Below are positions 33,160 through 44,139 of a DNA stretch of 64,000 nt, piece by piece (position 1 is the first letter of the stretch; every line of letters starts with the position of its first letter). The notes beneath the pieces were generated by a model. It made no database searches and was not told the DNA's origin. It was given only the letters and a program-made list of their open reading frames with translations. The position numbers and the translations under genes were made by a program. Origin of the DNA: Haliclona indistincta (taxonomy: Eukaryota > Porifera > Demospongiae > Haplosclerida > Chalinidae); contig OZ024785.1 in assembly GCA_964017065.1 (NCBI GenBank), positions 12,045,086 to 12,109,085 on the forward strand, written 5' to 3'.

Positions 33160-34837
33160 CTCGAATGCATCACATTAAAGGTGTGTGCACTTCGATGGAC
33201 ATCACCGAAGTGATGTTTTAGATGACAGTATGAAGTTCCTAATCACAATGGAAGAGCTTGAAAACAAGATCAATCAAATTCAATGATAAGATACCCTAAC
33301 TTAAAGGAGAGAAGCCACTAATACATGTGGTGCATGATGAATGCAAGCTTGTAATTCTTTCAATGTCGCTCTTTTCACTATTATTCTCTCTCTTTCAGTC
33401 TTTTTTGCATCGTTTTTAGAAGTGATCTGATATGACATCTTTTTACATTACAATGACACATTACAATGACTTTGAAAATCACCAGCATATTTGCAAGCAT
33501 ACTTTCATTAACAACTACAGAATCATAAATTTGATTACAGCTAGTGAGAACTGTTAGTGATGATATGATCACCATTGCTAGTTTGAGGTGGTAGATTTTT
33601 GTAGAAGGCAAATGTCAAATTGCAGGACACAAACAATTACCCGTTATCGCTTATTGGCCATTTGATTATTCTTTTATGACAATTTGTATTATAGAACTGG
33701 ATCAAAAGAGAGAACTATCGCAGACAGAATGCAGCTGCAGTTAAGAAGGTTATAGTAGAAGATTAAAGTACAGTAGAAATTGGCAGAAGAATAGTCCAAG
33801 TTAATTGAAGACTGATGCTGCTTCGCTTGATTGATACTCATGACTTGATGCTGATTGAGACTTATTGCTGCTTGAAGATGACCGATGACTTGATGCTGCT
33901 TCGCTTGATTGATTGATATTCAAGTCTTGATGCTGCTAGGTGCTAGCTAGTAATCAGTCAGTTTTTTTGGTGCAGTGTTTCTAGTCTTGACCAAATAAGA
34001 ATATCAGAATGGAGGCAGAGCTCTTAACAAGTTATCACCATAGCTATAGCGTATAAATGCCCAAGAGGTTAATCATAGTAAGGTCTATCGTAGATAGTCA
34101 GTGGATTCAGAAAAAAGACAGTTGAGCATCAACTCAACTGTCTACAAGAGATGATGTCAACAAGAGATGTCAAGATGATCATTTTACCATTGATTTTTAC
34201 GTGCAAGTCAACAAGACTCCCTGTCCTTTAGCAGTGAGTGTGTGTGTTCTCCAATAGTTGACTCTCCCTGTTTTTCTCTCTAGAGCTGTCCTCAAATGTC
34301 TATGAGCAAGAGAGCAGACAGATTAGAACTAACAACTAAAGCGTCATCTCATCATGTTTCCAACTGTTCTGTCATCACATCAAACTGATGCAGTGATGCA
34401 GTGGTATTTATAATGGCATTAACAATAGTTTAATTAATATTATAATAGTTGTGAACACTTGCTTCGTGTGGCCAGTGAATTAAATAAGCAATTGTATGAT
34501 CAGGAGCTCTGAGTGTAACATGTCGATCACTGCATTGGTGACTAACTAGACAAGAGGCCCAGCCTCTTCTGTCGTCACATCGTCCATCCAATTATCAGTA
34601 GGCGTGGAGAGGGTCAGCTGCTAGACTATGCTAGACCCTACACGCCGTCCACCACCCACTCAATAGGCGGGGAGGGGCAGCGGCCAGACTACCCAGTGCT
34701 GTGGGCCAGCAGAGCAGTACTGGTGACCACAGCTAAAGTGTGTTTAGATGTAGCTAACCTTATCATTTCTAATAACTCACGAGGCTCTGGGAAAGTAGCG
34801 CGACACTAGACAGGAAGTACAAAGGACTGTTGTCTTT
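33160..34837. other. Non-coding stretch with degenerate tandem repeats
   Basis: GACTTGATGCTGCTTCGCTTGATTGAT-like units lie at about 33840-33945. A GC-rich imperfect duplication (TAGGCG.GGAGAGGG.CAGC.GC.AGACTA) lies at about 34590-34710. No gene is seen. Confidence 0.45.
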
Positions 34838-35331
34838 AGCCATGTTCACACTAGCACATTTAACCGAATTGAATGCGCATCGAATGCGAATTGGGCGCAT
34901 TCACACTGTACTTCGTCCAATGCGCATCGACTGAATGCGCATCGAATGCGAATCGAGTCAATTCACTTCGCTATGTGGATTCAATGCACATCGAACCGAA
35001 TTGCGTGGGTGATACCGGAAGTCATGAATAATGAATAAATACACGTTTTCGAACAATGGCTGCTGGGAAGACGATGGACGGTCTCTCTGTCCTCGACGCT
35101 CATGTATTCGTCTTCTGGCAGTGTTTCCTGCCCACAAGCGCTGCTGTGGAAGCAGTATAGCGTGTACAGCTACTGTAACACGTGAGCCGGCACGTGACCA
35201 AACGGCGTTCTAATCGTGTTTCCAGAGTCTAGTGTTAACGCTTCCGATGCGCATTCAATTCGCATCGATAGTGAACGGATTCAAATAGGTGCCAATGCGC
35301 ATCATAACCAACTCCTAGTGCGAACACGGCT
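34838..35331. mobile_element. MITE of about 494 bp with GCCATGTTCACACTAG-type TIRs
   Basis: The left end GCCATGTTCACACTAGCAC pairs with the right end ...CTAGTGCGAACACGGC. The interior is packed with direct and inverted GAATGCGCATCGAATGCG motifs at both ends. The TSD is short and unclear (TTT-like). A related fragment lies at 47660-47735. No transposase is present; the superfamily is unassigned. Confidence 0.7.
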
Positions 35332-35798
35332 TTTAACGCTAGGAAGACTAGTCACAAGACCAAAGTTTCTAATTATTTTGCTAACACTGTTATACTAAAG
35401 ACTGTATTATAAAACTTCTAGGTGAAACTTCTAGATGGTGAATTCATGTTTTGTCTCGACATTGATCCCCAATAATACCAGAATTACTTTTCAATGATCA
35501 GATCATCATTTCAATAAAATTGACTCTACGAACATTTTTACGATCATCACAGTCAAAGTGCATGTTGCAAGAATTAGGTTCCCCATATAAAGTCACGGAA
35601 CGGCTAGTTTTTTTTAATGTGAAAAAGGTCCTCCGCCCAGCCCAGCACCAACTGAATACTGGAAGAAAGTTTCTGTACATTGTTATAATTATCACCAGTG
35701 CAGCGCAGCATAGCTAGCTCAGCCCATTTGTCGCCATGCGGTCCAGACTCCAGCTGGAAGCAGCTGCAACAAGGCGCTATATCACATGATAGCAATGA

Positions 35799-35850
35799 CT
35801 AGCCTCGTTCCCAGGCTCCTTTTCGGAAAAGAGCCTGGTACAGACTGTTT
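35799..35850. repeat. End of a TAGCCTCGTxCCCAGGC repeat family with foldback
   Basis: TAGCCTCGTTCCCAGGCTCC is followed by TTTTCGGAAAA and GAGCCTGG, which can pair with CCAGGCTC. The same end motif appears at 50345-50363 and at both ends of 59781-60027. Confidence 0.7.
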
Positions 35851-36029
35851 GCGCATGCTCCATTTTCCTCACTTTTCTGGGGGACTTGGATATTCTCGCT
35901 ACATGTCCGTGACATGTATGACGAAGTACTACATGACACAAAATAATGGACAACGCAGCTGTAGTGTGAAATTTTGATGACGCTCTGTCGTTCTCTATTG
36001 AGTGCTTAATATGCAGTAATCTGACACTT

Positions 36030-36880
36030 AAACCAGAACAGCGAGAGATCTTGGTCAATTTATTTGCTAAACGGAACGTATTTGTGTGGTTACCGACTGG
36101 ATATGGGAAATCTATTTGCTACCAAGTCTTACCATTTCTTCTGTCCTCCGGTACTAGTACTATAGTTAGTCTAGTCATAGTCATTTCACCGCTTGTCTCT
36201 CTTATGGTGGAGCAGACTCCGTGCCCTGCATAGAGAAGGCGTGAAAGCAGCCATTTTATCAACAGCTGCTGGCAAGGTAGACCGGATTCTAGTAGCAAAC
36301 GAGGAAGATATGTGTACATACAGATTGTTGTTCTGTGCACCCGAGGCTATTTTGTGCAGTACATGGAGGGAGACCCTGCAGAGCAAATGTGTAGCAGAGA
36401 GAGTATTTGCAGTTGCAATCGATGAAGCGCATTGTGTGTCCAAATGGTGAGTCAGCATGCAGGCTAAACATAATTATTATTACTCAGCATAAATTCTGAC
36501 CATAATATTATACAATACTAGATCATATACAGTTGTTAAAAATTCTCTTTTGTAGTGCAGGAGTCATGAGTTTAGACCATGCTATGGAAGGATATAATTA
36601 TGAGATAAAAGGTTTTTTACCAAAAAAAAAACACTACGTTCTTTGCTTGCACTGCTACAGCCACGCAAAGTGTTAGAGAGGAAGTTGTCAGAAGTCTAGA
36701 GATGGCTGACTATACATCAGTTCATATGTCTCCTGATCGCGCTAACATTTACTATGCAGTGTTTCGATCTAGCAGTATATCCAGTGACGTTGGATGAGTT
36801 TTAAGAAGTTTCAAAATTGATCGTCGCAAAGCTGAACACGTCATTGTTTATTGTCGCACTCTAGACATGTGTGCACATTA
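36030..36880 (+). pseudogene. RecQ-like helicase, broken
   Basis: The order is LKPEQREILVNLFAKRNVFV, the Walker A motif WLPTGYGKS (about 36090-36115), VIVISPLVSLMVEQ, a frameshift, GVKAAILS, YRLLFCAPEAIL, and the DEAH box VAIDEAHCVSKW (36415-36449). A GT-rich gap that may be an intron (about 36450-36550) follows. Then come LLALTATATQSVREEVVRSL, SPDRANIYY and VIVYCRTLDMC, which are RecQ motifs III-V. At least two frame changes and a TGA break it. RecQ unwinds DNA 3'-5'; this copy lacks the zinc, winged-helix and HRDC regions. It could be a processed or captured piece rather than the cellular gene. Confidence 0.8.
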
Positions 36881-36959
36881 GTACTCGCACTTTTGGTATT
36901 AAGCTCAGCACGAATGCATACTACCCATCTGGAGCTGAGTTGTTGTGCTGTAACTGACG

Positions 36960-37740
36960 TAATTCTGACTTGTTGCAAGCAGGACATAGCTTTACGATTA
37001 CGAGGTCACCGAGAAAATGCTCAATCTTCAAACAGAGGCAATTTTCTGCAAATACTGTCACTTGTTTCTCGCTATGTATCAGTTGTAGATGATCGGCTTT
37101 CAAATGGGCCTAGAAATGCTCAGTATACCTCTCATAATATTCAAAACACCATCATTAATATTATGGGTCGGTTATTAAGGCAAAAAATAGCCCTCGTGGC
37201 CCTCGTGGCCCTCGCATACAATACTACAGTATGGGCCTCGCCATATGGACTGATTGCATTCCTAAGCGTGACATATTTTATATATATAATATACATATAA
37301 TTATACAAACATACAATTTCGACACAGTACTCCGCGATTACATGCCTCGCGCTAAGGCACTCGGCAATTATCCAGTAATTGATCATATACTCGCAGAAAT
37401 GGAGAGAAGATTCTCTAAAATACAGCTATCAGTCATGAAAGGAGTACATGGCTTCCTTCTATGGTCTTAATATTGAGAATTTATCCACTGAGTGTCTGCT
37501 AGCAAAGACTACACTTTCTAGATTAGGTCGGAAAGTGTTCATTCTGTTTATATCCAACTTCTTACCCTTCAAGCTGCCTTTCCTACACTGATCAAACTAT
37601 TAAAAATTGCATTGACACTAGCAGTCAGTACTGCACAATGTGAAAGATCTTTTTCAGCTTTAAAAAGAATAAAAACCTATCTGAGAACCACAATGTCCGA
37701 ACAGAGGCTGACAGAAATTGCTTTAATTTCTAATACAGCC
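36960..37740 (+). pseudogene. hAT (DUF4371/ZMYM-ZBED5-type) transposase remnant
   Basis: The pieces are QDIALRLRGHRENAQSSNRG, NFLQILSLVSRYVSVVDDRL, and NAQYTSHNIQNTIINIMGRL, the DUF4371 block. After an AT-rich insertion (about 37180-37310) comes YPVIDHILAEMERRFSKIQL. The hAT dimerisation region follows from about 37580: LALTLAVSTAQCERSFSALK, RIKTYLRTTMSEQRLTEIAL. This is the same fold as the hAT at 8958 but a different branch, with no BED finger preserved. It is interrupted by stops. Confidence 0.8.
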
Positions 37741-38196
37741 GACGAGCTCGCTGAGGACTGCGACGATGAGAAGCGCCTCGAGAAGGCGGAAAAGACAGCT
37801 GAGAGAAATGCGAACAGAAGAAAAAAGAGTGTCGATGTTCGACAACGACCATACAAACGACCCACTGATTCCCGCCATATACCCGAAGTGACCAGTCTAC
37901 CAGGGCAGAGTGTGGCTATCCCAGCAGCTGCATCCCAGTTCAAGCGCCAAGTGATGGTGCCTCGGATGACAACGTACCAGAGGGAGATCGGCCCATGCTT
38001 TGTCTGCAGTCAGATGGGTCATCTCCGGAGCCACTGTCCAAGGCAGAATGCGGGCAATGCGAAGTCATGGAAATCAACAAAACTATGGCATTATGGACAG
38101 TCAAGTATTTCCTTTTCTGCAGGGTTCGGTAACAGCAATAATTTAATCCAGAATAATTTCAAAACTAAACCAGCTGTTATACATCAAATTAATTAA
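37612..38196 (+). CDS. Chimeric ORF: hAT C-terminus joined to a gag-like CCHC tail, 194 aa
   Basis: The first 40 residues are the hAT dimerisation motif (STAQCERSFSALKRIKTYLR...ALISN). From about residue 42, ADELAEDCDDEKRLEKAEKT begins a different kind of sequence: an acidic-basic linker, a Pro/Arg-rich stretch (RQRPYKRPTDSRH), and a zinc knuckle CFVCSQMGHLRSHC (C-x2-C-x4-H-x4-C). That second part is typical of ORF1/gag proteins of DIRS-like retroelements. The frame is open throughout, so the fusion could be translated if transcribed, but an upstream promoter is not evident. Two independent elements abutting by chance is the simplest origin. Confidence 0.55.
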   Translation: MTLAVSTAQCERSFSALKRIKTYLRTTMSEQRLTEIALISNTADELAEDCDDEKRLEKAEKTAERNANRRKKSVDVRQRPYKRPTDSRHIPEVTSLPGQSVAIPAAASQFKRQVMVPRMTTYQREIGPCFVCSQMGHLRSHCPRQNAGNAKSWKSTKLWHYGQSSISFSAGFGNSNNLIQNNFKTKPAVIHQIN

Positions 38197-39611
38197 TTAG
38201 TTCATCGAGCTCTTTCCGATATTTCATTTTCTACTGAGTTAATGACATGTAAATCACAATTAAATGCACATTGCAACAAACTCTATAGCAGACCAGCAGA
38301 CGTGCCGGCACTGAAGTAATTACATCAAGTTAGTGACATGTAAATAATCACAATTCAAACGCATGCACATTTTTCCAAAATTGCAAATGACAAGAGATCC
38401 TAGACTTCTTTGCAGAGATCTGTCCCACCCTGTCCAATTGCAGGGAGTTCCTGTTCTCCAGGCAATAGGATGACAGGACTGACAAAAGCATTCAGGACAT
38501 AGAAGGTATCTTCACCGGACTCGGGCTGAAACGGAACAGCAGCAGATTCGTCAAGCTGAGGAAAGTGATGACTCTGACTAAATCATGTTCCACATAGTCA
38601 TTTCACATTCATTTATAACGTTAATTAATTTTGTCCTGTTCCACATGATATCCTACAACACCACATTGCATCTTAGTCATCATTCTAGTGATTCTTTAGT
38701 ATCTTGATGTACAAATCACAAAAGTAAAACTATAGACAGACACCACCAGGTACACCCGTTTCGATCTTGTTGGTTCTCATCGGTACAGCGCATCAACGAC
38801 GTCTTGCGTTAAAGAAAAAATTGAGTCACGGAATGCCTCGGAAAAGGACACAATTCCTTGCAAACGGGACATTATCGGGACAGTTGGTATAAAATCGGGA
38901 CCACATTTGTTGTTTGTAGACTGATACTGATTCACAGTTACTGAAACAATTGTCAGTATCCTCTAGAGATACCCTGATATTGTCGTTAAAACTAGAACAA
39001 TGGAACACGTGGTTGTTATGACCACAGAGGTTTGAAGTTATAGAGAATCTTATCTGTCTTCTGTCTTATCAGTAATATTTGCAGCAAAAAGCAAGGGTGG
39101 TATAGTTTCTTGTGACACCAGCAAGACCAGGCTTAGGATGATTTAGTAACTGTAAGTAACTGTAATAGCTTATGAATAGTAAGTGTGGACTGAAATAAAC
39201 TAGCGTGTTGAATAATAATAACGGAACGAAAGAACTCAACCTGAACTTGGAAACTGAACCCGACCAACCTGAATCTGAACCCAAAACTACTAGTAAAGCG
39301 CTACATTTGGTAGAAAACAGCTAAAACAGTCAAGTGATGATTTTTCTGTCTAGTCTCTGTATTGTGCAGACGTAAGTTTGGATGCACAATTTCGAAGACA
39401 AAATGCATATTTTCACAAACTCCATAGTCACGATCAACAATATAAATACCTCTTGGGAATGATCGGATGTTCTCCTGTACACGTCAGCCCCTGTAGAGGA
39501 CTAGGCATGCCTCAAATAAGAGTTGAGTCTTGCGATCTCTTGCCCATCGATTGGCTGTTCATATCAGATGATGAACCTGGTTCCTCTCTTTCATCGTTAG
39601 CTTTCCACAAG
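38197..39611. other. No gene recognised
   Basis: The stretch is AT-rich sequence with scattered short ORFs. There are no TIRs, splice-supported blocks or strong repeats that I can see. Confidence 0.45.
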
Positions 39612-39693
39612 TCGCGGAGCTAGCGAAACAGGTCGCGGAGCTAGCAAAACAGGTCGCGGAGCTACAGGTCTCAGGTCGCGGAGCTAGCAAAAC
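39612..39693 (+). repeat. 21-bp minisatellite, four copies
   Basis: The units begin TCGCGGAGCTAGC(G/A)AAACA. The third unit is altered to CTACAGGTCTCA. The array is GC-rich in an AT-rich context and partly overlaps the end of a short ORF. Confidence 0.9.
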
Positions 39694-39944
39694 AAGGAGT
39701 GCAATGTGCTGGGTCCCGTTCTGTCCTGTGTAATAAATCTATGCTATTAGTAATTCTGGAAAGTGATATTTATGCATATCTAACAATAAACAGTAAAAAA
39801 TGTTGTAGTTCTCACAGCAGCTGCACGACTAGCTGCGCCAAGTCATCATTGTTAGGAGTATTGTCTTCATCCAATACCTAGGTTAGTATCAAAGCAATCA
39901 TATTATGTTGCTACAATAATAAATACGATTATCACTATAAGAGC

Positions 39945-40163
39945 ATGGCTGATGACACATCACACTTAGTAAAGGTCATGGAGGCACTGCAGATTATGAG
40001 AGCAAGCTTGCCTCAGTATGTCATAGAGAGCTTGGTTGCATCTGGGTATGACACCCTCAGTGCAATTAGTGAGATAGAGGAGCCTGGCTCTCTATCTCAC
40101 TCAAGGCAATGGATGAACTCATTGCTGACGAGTACCTATAGAACAGAACACTCTTGCACCTGA
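39945..40163 (+). pseudogene. N-terminal block of the unnamed family seen at 18705
   Basis: MADDTSHLVKVMEAL leads into MRASLPQYVIESLVASGYDT, which matches LPSYAANCFVASGYDS of the 18705 gene, and into an I-S-E-I-E-E-P-G-S-L segment. The frame is lost near 40085. It directly precedes the LINE and may have been truncated by its insertion. Confidence 0.5.
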
Positions 40164-40200
40164 ACTGTCTAGAGCAGTGATGGTGACCAGGAGAGCGAAG

Positions 40201-42655
40201 TGTTCCCCCAGGTAAAGAAAACCGAATGGGAACAAAAGAGAGTTGATGAAATCCGACAGTTGCGAATAGAGGTGGGTAAGGCAAGGGCTGACCTGACCAA
40301 GTGTATAGCTGGTGGAAAGCTAACCAAGAGACAGAACCAAAACCAAAATGTCGTTGTACGGCTAGTGGGAAATATAGGAACTATGAGACTGAGAAACTTC
40401 ATTGAGGCACGGTCTAACCTGCTGAAAGTGAAGGATGGCTCAGGTCAGAGAAGCAAGGACACGAAGGTGGAGGAAGGTGATGAACTCTAGATACAGAATG
40501 AGTAGATCTAAGATATTGGTGAAAAGGACAAAGAAGGGAAAGCCTGAAACTTGCCCAACCAAGGGAGACATCAGTGAGTTCTGGGGAACACTGCTTACAA
40601 GTTGCTCACGGGAGTCCTGACAAGGATATTACAGGCACATGTCAGTGAAAGACAAATCCTCCCGATTGAGCAAAAGGCCTTGAAAAAGGGGAGCAGGGGA
40701 TGCCTTGATGCGTTGATGATAGACCCCATGATCACTGAGGTGGCGAAGGAACACGGATTCGACCTCTCGATGGCGTGGATTGACTACCAAAAGGCCTATG
40801 ACGGTATCCCCACAGTTGGCTACATGTGGTGTTGAGAGCAATCGATGCACCACAATGCGTACGCAAGTGTATCCGCCGTCTTACACATAAGTGGGAGACG
40901 AAGTTCAGCGTGAAGAAGGTGGTCAGGGTTGACATGCGCCTAGAAAGAGGACTGTTTCAAGGGGACTCCCTTTCGCCTCTGTTATTTTGTCTATGTATCC
41001 TGCCGCTATCACATGCTCTGAGAGGTCTGGGGAGAGGCTTTAGGGGTTATACTCTCCGAGAGCCAATCACCCACTTACTATTTATGGATGACCTCAAGGT
41101 ATAATGCGAGCAGCTCGAGTGAACTGCAGGTGGTGGTGGAGCTGGTTGACGCATGACTCTGGGACTAAGGAAGTGCAGTAGCGCATATGCACAAGGGAGC
41201 TGGAGTAGAGGGAGAATGTGTGACACTCACTGAGGGGAAGGCAGTCGAAGCACTGCATGGCTCTAACATCTACAAGTATCTAGGGATTAAGCAACTCTTT
41301 GATCACCGGCATAAGACGGTGAGAGAAGAGCTGAAAGGGGAATACAAAAGGAGAATGGTCACTATATGGTCGTCGGAACTGAGCTCAAAGCATAAAGTGG
41401 ACGCCACTAATACCTGGGCTGTGACTCTCTTTCGCTATTTCTTCCCAGCACAAGATGGTTCAGGTCTAACCTGAGCTGGCTGGGTGCGCAAACAAGGTCA
41501 ATACTGACAAGTTCCGATGCCACCAGTTTCTTGCCTCCACAGAAAGGTTGTACCTCCCAAGGATTGAAGGAGGCAGAGGGCTCCAGAGGCTGCGACACAT
41601 GTGGTAGTGTCAGCAGCGGTGTACCTCAAAACATCTGTGGAAACTGACCGACACCTCGAGGCGGGGCTCCAACACCAACTGGATAGAGACGCATAGGGCC
41701 TATACACCAACCTCAGGGAAGCGTAAAAGGTCTTGGAAGAATATGGGTTGAAGGATGAGCTCATAGAACAGACGGAGGCCAAGAAGGCAATTAAATGCCT
41801 GAAGGGTCTCCAACTTGAATGCATGCGAGAGTCACTGGCGAGAAAGTGCGTCCACGGCCCCTACTGGAAGCAAACTCCCATGCCTGGCATAGACAGAAGC
41901 CTATATCATAGCAATGCAAGACGGAGAGATAAGAACCAGAAAATATAGGTATAACATCTTAAGAAAATATTGCTCCAGGCTTTGCGAGGAGCAAGACGAG
42001 TTGCTGGGGCTTATTCTGTCAAGTTTCCCCCGACTATGCTGGACTAGGTACAAGGAAAGACATGATCGGATTCTACATCAGATAGTGAGGAAGCTATGTA
42101 TTTATTACGGGATGGAAGTACCAGTCTGCAGCAGGTGGGGAGAGGGTGGGCAGTGTGTGCCAGTGATTCTAGAGAACGCAGCCGTAAAAATCACAGTAGA
42201 TCACTGCATTCCAACAGCACAGATAGTATATGAGAGACATCCAAACCTGATACTCACCATCAAGGGAGAGAAAAGAATAGCGATTTTGGAGGTAGCAGTG
42301 TCCTGGGAGACCAGGATACTGGAAAGGGAGCGAGAAAAGAAACACAAGTATAGGAAACTGGTTGTAGACATGTTAAGCACAAAACCTGGCTGGGAGGTCA
42401 AAGTTTTCCCTATGGTGGTGAGGTGCCTGGGGACAATAGGTGGAATGAGGACAGAACTGGAAAATCTCTCCAAGCAGGAAATAAAAAGCCTGGTTAAAGA
42501 ACTGCAAATGAAGCCGTAGTCTCGGCCGAGAGGAAAGCGAAACGGCATCTAGTGTGTTAAGGAGGGTCCTGGTGCAAAGAACAGCTAAAGGACTGGTGCC
42601 GCCGGTTCCTTAAGACGTAAGTCAGCCAGGCTGTGCAGCAGCCCCAGGTGGTACT
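40201..42655 (+). pseudogene. Non-LTR retrotransposon (RLE-type LINE) with reverse transcriptase and endonuclease
   Basis: A basic N-terminal piece (KKTEWEQKRVDEIRQLRIEV) is followed by RT blocks: ALKKGSRGCLDALMIDPMIT, SMAWIDYQKAYDGIP, LERGLFQGDSLSPLLFCLCI, LPLSHALRG, then ITHLLFMDDLKVY, where MDD is the catalytic box. Downstream are LHGSNIYKYLGIKQ and WKQTPMPGID. The C-terminal domain 41914-42519 contains DHCIPTAQIVYERHPNLILT, KRIAILEVAVSWETRI and KVFPMVVRCLGTIGG, which matches the C-terminal restriction-like endonuclease pattern (R2/R4/NeSL/CRE-like LINEs). Stops and frameshifts split it into at least six pieces. The 3' end, to about 42655, holds a GC-rich, hairpin-forming tail (GCCGCCGGTTCC, GCAGCAGCCCC). 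Confidence 0.85.
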
Positions 42656-43200
42656 AAGTACTCAGAGTGAAAGCTCACTCATCAGAACTCTCTAGCTATA
42701 ATAGACCCACAAAATCATTATAATCAAACAAGCACATCAGTCATACCATATGAGAAACACTTCAAAGCATAAGTATCAACTGTATATCATCCTAATTTCT
42801 CTCTTCATTCTTCACTTTCTCAATGTCAAAACAATTAAAATGTTTTAAACCTAAGACTTGTCAACTGGGTGGTGATTGCGCGTAAGGTTGCGTTGGGTGC
42901 AAGCGTGTGGAGGAATGAGAAGGTAGAGAGAACGAGAGAAGGATGAGAGTCCGGTGGGAGAAGGTTGGTAAGGAAGAAGTGAGAGACTTGAGAGCTGAAG
43001 GAGATCGATAAGAGTAAAAGGAGGAAAGCTGGAAGATGAGGCAAGGGTGCGAGGACGGCTGGGGTTGCAACAATACATTGAGATAATGTATGAAATATAA
43101 GAAATAAAAGTCGTAACAAGGTTAGTGACCAGTATCACAGTGATGCACGTTTAGTATCTACAGTTGGTGGTCAGTGCAAGTTTTTGCCTGGGCATCGTTG
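42656..43200. other. Non-coding stretch, purine-rich block
   Basis: A purine-biased segment at about 42890-43060 (GAGAGAACGAGAGAAGG-like) produces three overlapping open frames on the minus strand that I consider spurious. Confidence 0.5.
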
Positions 43201-43208
43201 CCCCATTA

Positions 43209-43300
43209 TGTCCTTTGTTAAGGATATAAAATAAAAGCAGCAAGCAACACAGCTAAACACAAGCTGCATGCACCACAGCTAAAACACAAGCTGCGTGAAG
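43209..43300 (+). promoter_or_regulatory. Possible TATA element and leader repeat before the 43307 ORF
   Basis: GATATAAAATAAAAG at 43219-43233 is a good TATA-like match about 75 bp before the ATG at 43310. Between them a 26-27 bp unit (CACAGCTAAACACAAGCTGC) is repeated. This is inference from composition only. Confidence 0.3.
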
Positions 43301-43309
43301 TTGAAAATC

Positions 43310-43640
43310 ATGGGAAGAAAACAATTAAGTGATGAAACATCTGGCTATCCTAGCCAAGAGAGCATTTTGCGTAACATACGGCAACAGATTACTAAATGGC
43401 AGCATACAGCAAAGTTATCCAAGACTAAACAACACTTGAGAAGTATAACAGAGCACAATGAATATGAAGTCCATGTGAATAGTGACGACAGGTCTAAGGT
43501 TTCAATTCTTTGCTGTTTGTGCATGCAACAAATAATACTAGGCACGAAGTCAGACAAACATCTGATTTCAAATTAGACAAGACATCTTGAGCATGCGAGC
43601 AAGCCTTCACCAACTGACACAATTCAGACCAGTTGGTCAC
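43310..43640 (+). pseudogene. Zinc-finger block of the unnamed family seen at 18705, with a nonsense change
   Basis: MGRKQLSDETSGYPSQESIL leads to RNIRQQITKWQHTAKLSKTK, HNEYEVHVNSDDRSK, ILCCLCMQQII and HLISN-stop-TRHLEH. The relative at 19,2-19,4 kb reads ISNWTQHIIKC, so the TAG at 43573 stands where a Trp is expected (TGG to TAG). The C-x2-C and following H positions are otherwise kept. The gene was whole until recently or is read through. Confidence 0.55.
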
Positions 43641-43859
43641 TCTTCACCTGAAGGAAATGAATTTCTCTTGGCACCAGTTATGATATTGTCTTAAAATAAA
43701 AAATTATTGTCTTAAAATACACAGTAAATTGGTACCAGTGTCTCAGTGCTACTGGTACTAGTGTCTCGACCTTCAGCCAGGAAGGACACACGTGTTGACG
43801 ACTTCGCTCATACTCACTCTCTTGGACTACCAGTCAACTCTGACCAAGTTGACCAGACA

Positions 43860-44120
43860 ACAAGCATCTTCTCGCACTGCAGTTGAACAATGGCCGATAT
43901 TTTGCTACTGCAGACTTCTGATGATGGCAATAAAATGTCACGGTGTGATTCATGTAAAGACTGGTTCCACGATCAATGTATCATCAAATTGAAAGGAATT
44001 CGACCAGAAGGACAACCAGAGAATTGGTATTGCAAGAGCTGCATTGGAGAAATCCAGAAATCACTAGAGAGCACACTGAAGCGTTTGAAGTTACCTGTGT
44101 ACTTTCTACAAATTATGATG
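43860..44120 (+). pseudogene. PHD finger, one-base frameshift
   Basis: From 43890, TSDDGNKMSRCDSCKDWFHD, QCIIKLKGIRPEG and QPENWYCKSCIGEI give six of the C4HC3 ligands and the aromatic W of a PHD finger (histone-tail reader). The first two cysteines (PIFCYC) lie in the next frame, at about 43895-43912. A single missing base near 43915 would join the two parts exactly. Together with the zinc-finger block 250 bp upstream this may be one decayed gene. Confidence 0.65.
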
Positions 44121-44139
44121 ACACTAACGGTAAGCACAT

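Noticed and set aside
34590..34710. GC-rich imperfect repeat as a CpG-island promoter
   Set aside because: No gene follows within 1 kb and the repeat explains the composition.
42835..43138. Three Ser/Leu/Pro-rich minus-strand frames
   Set aside because: They lie over a purine-rich strand and show no domain, splice support or conservation.
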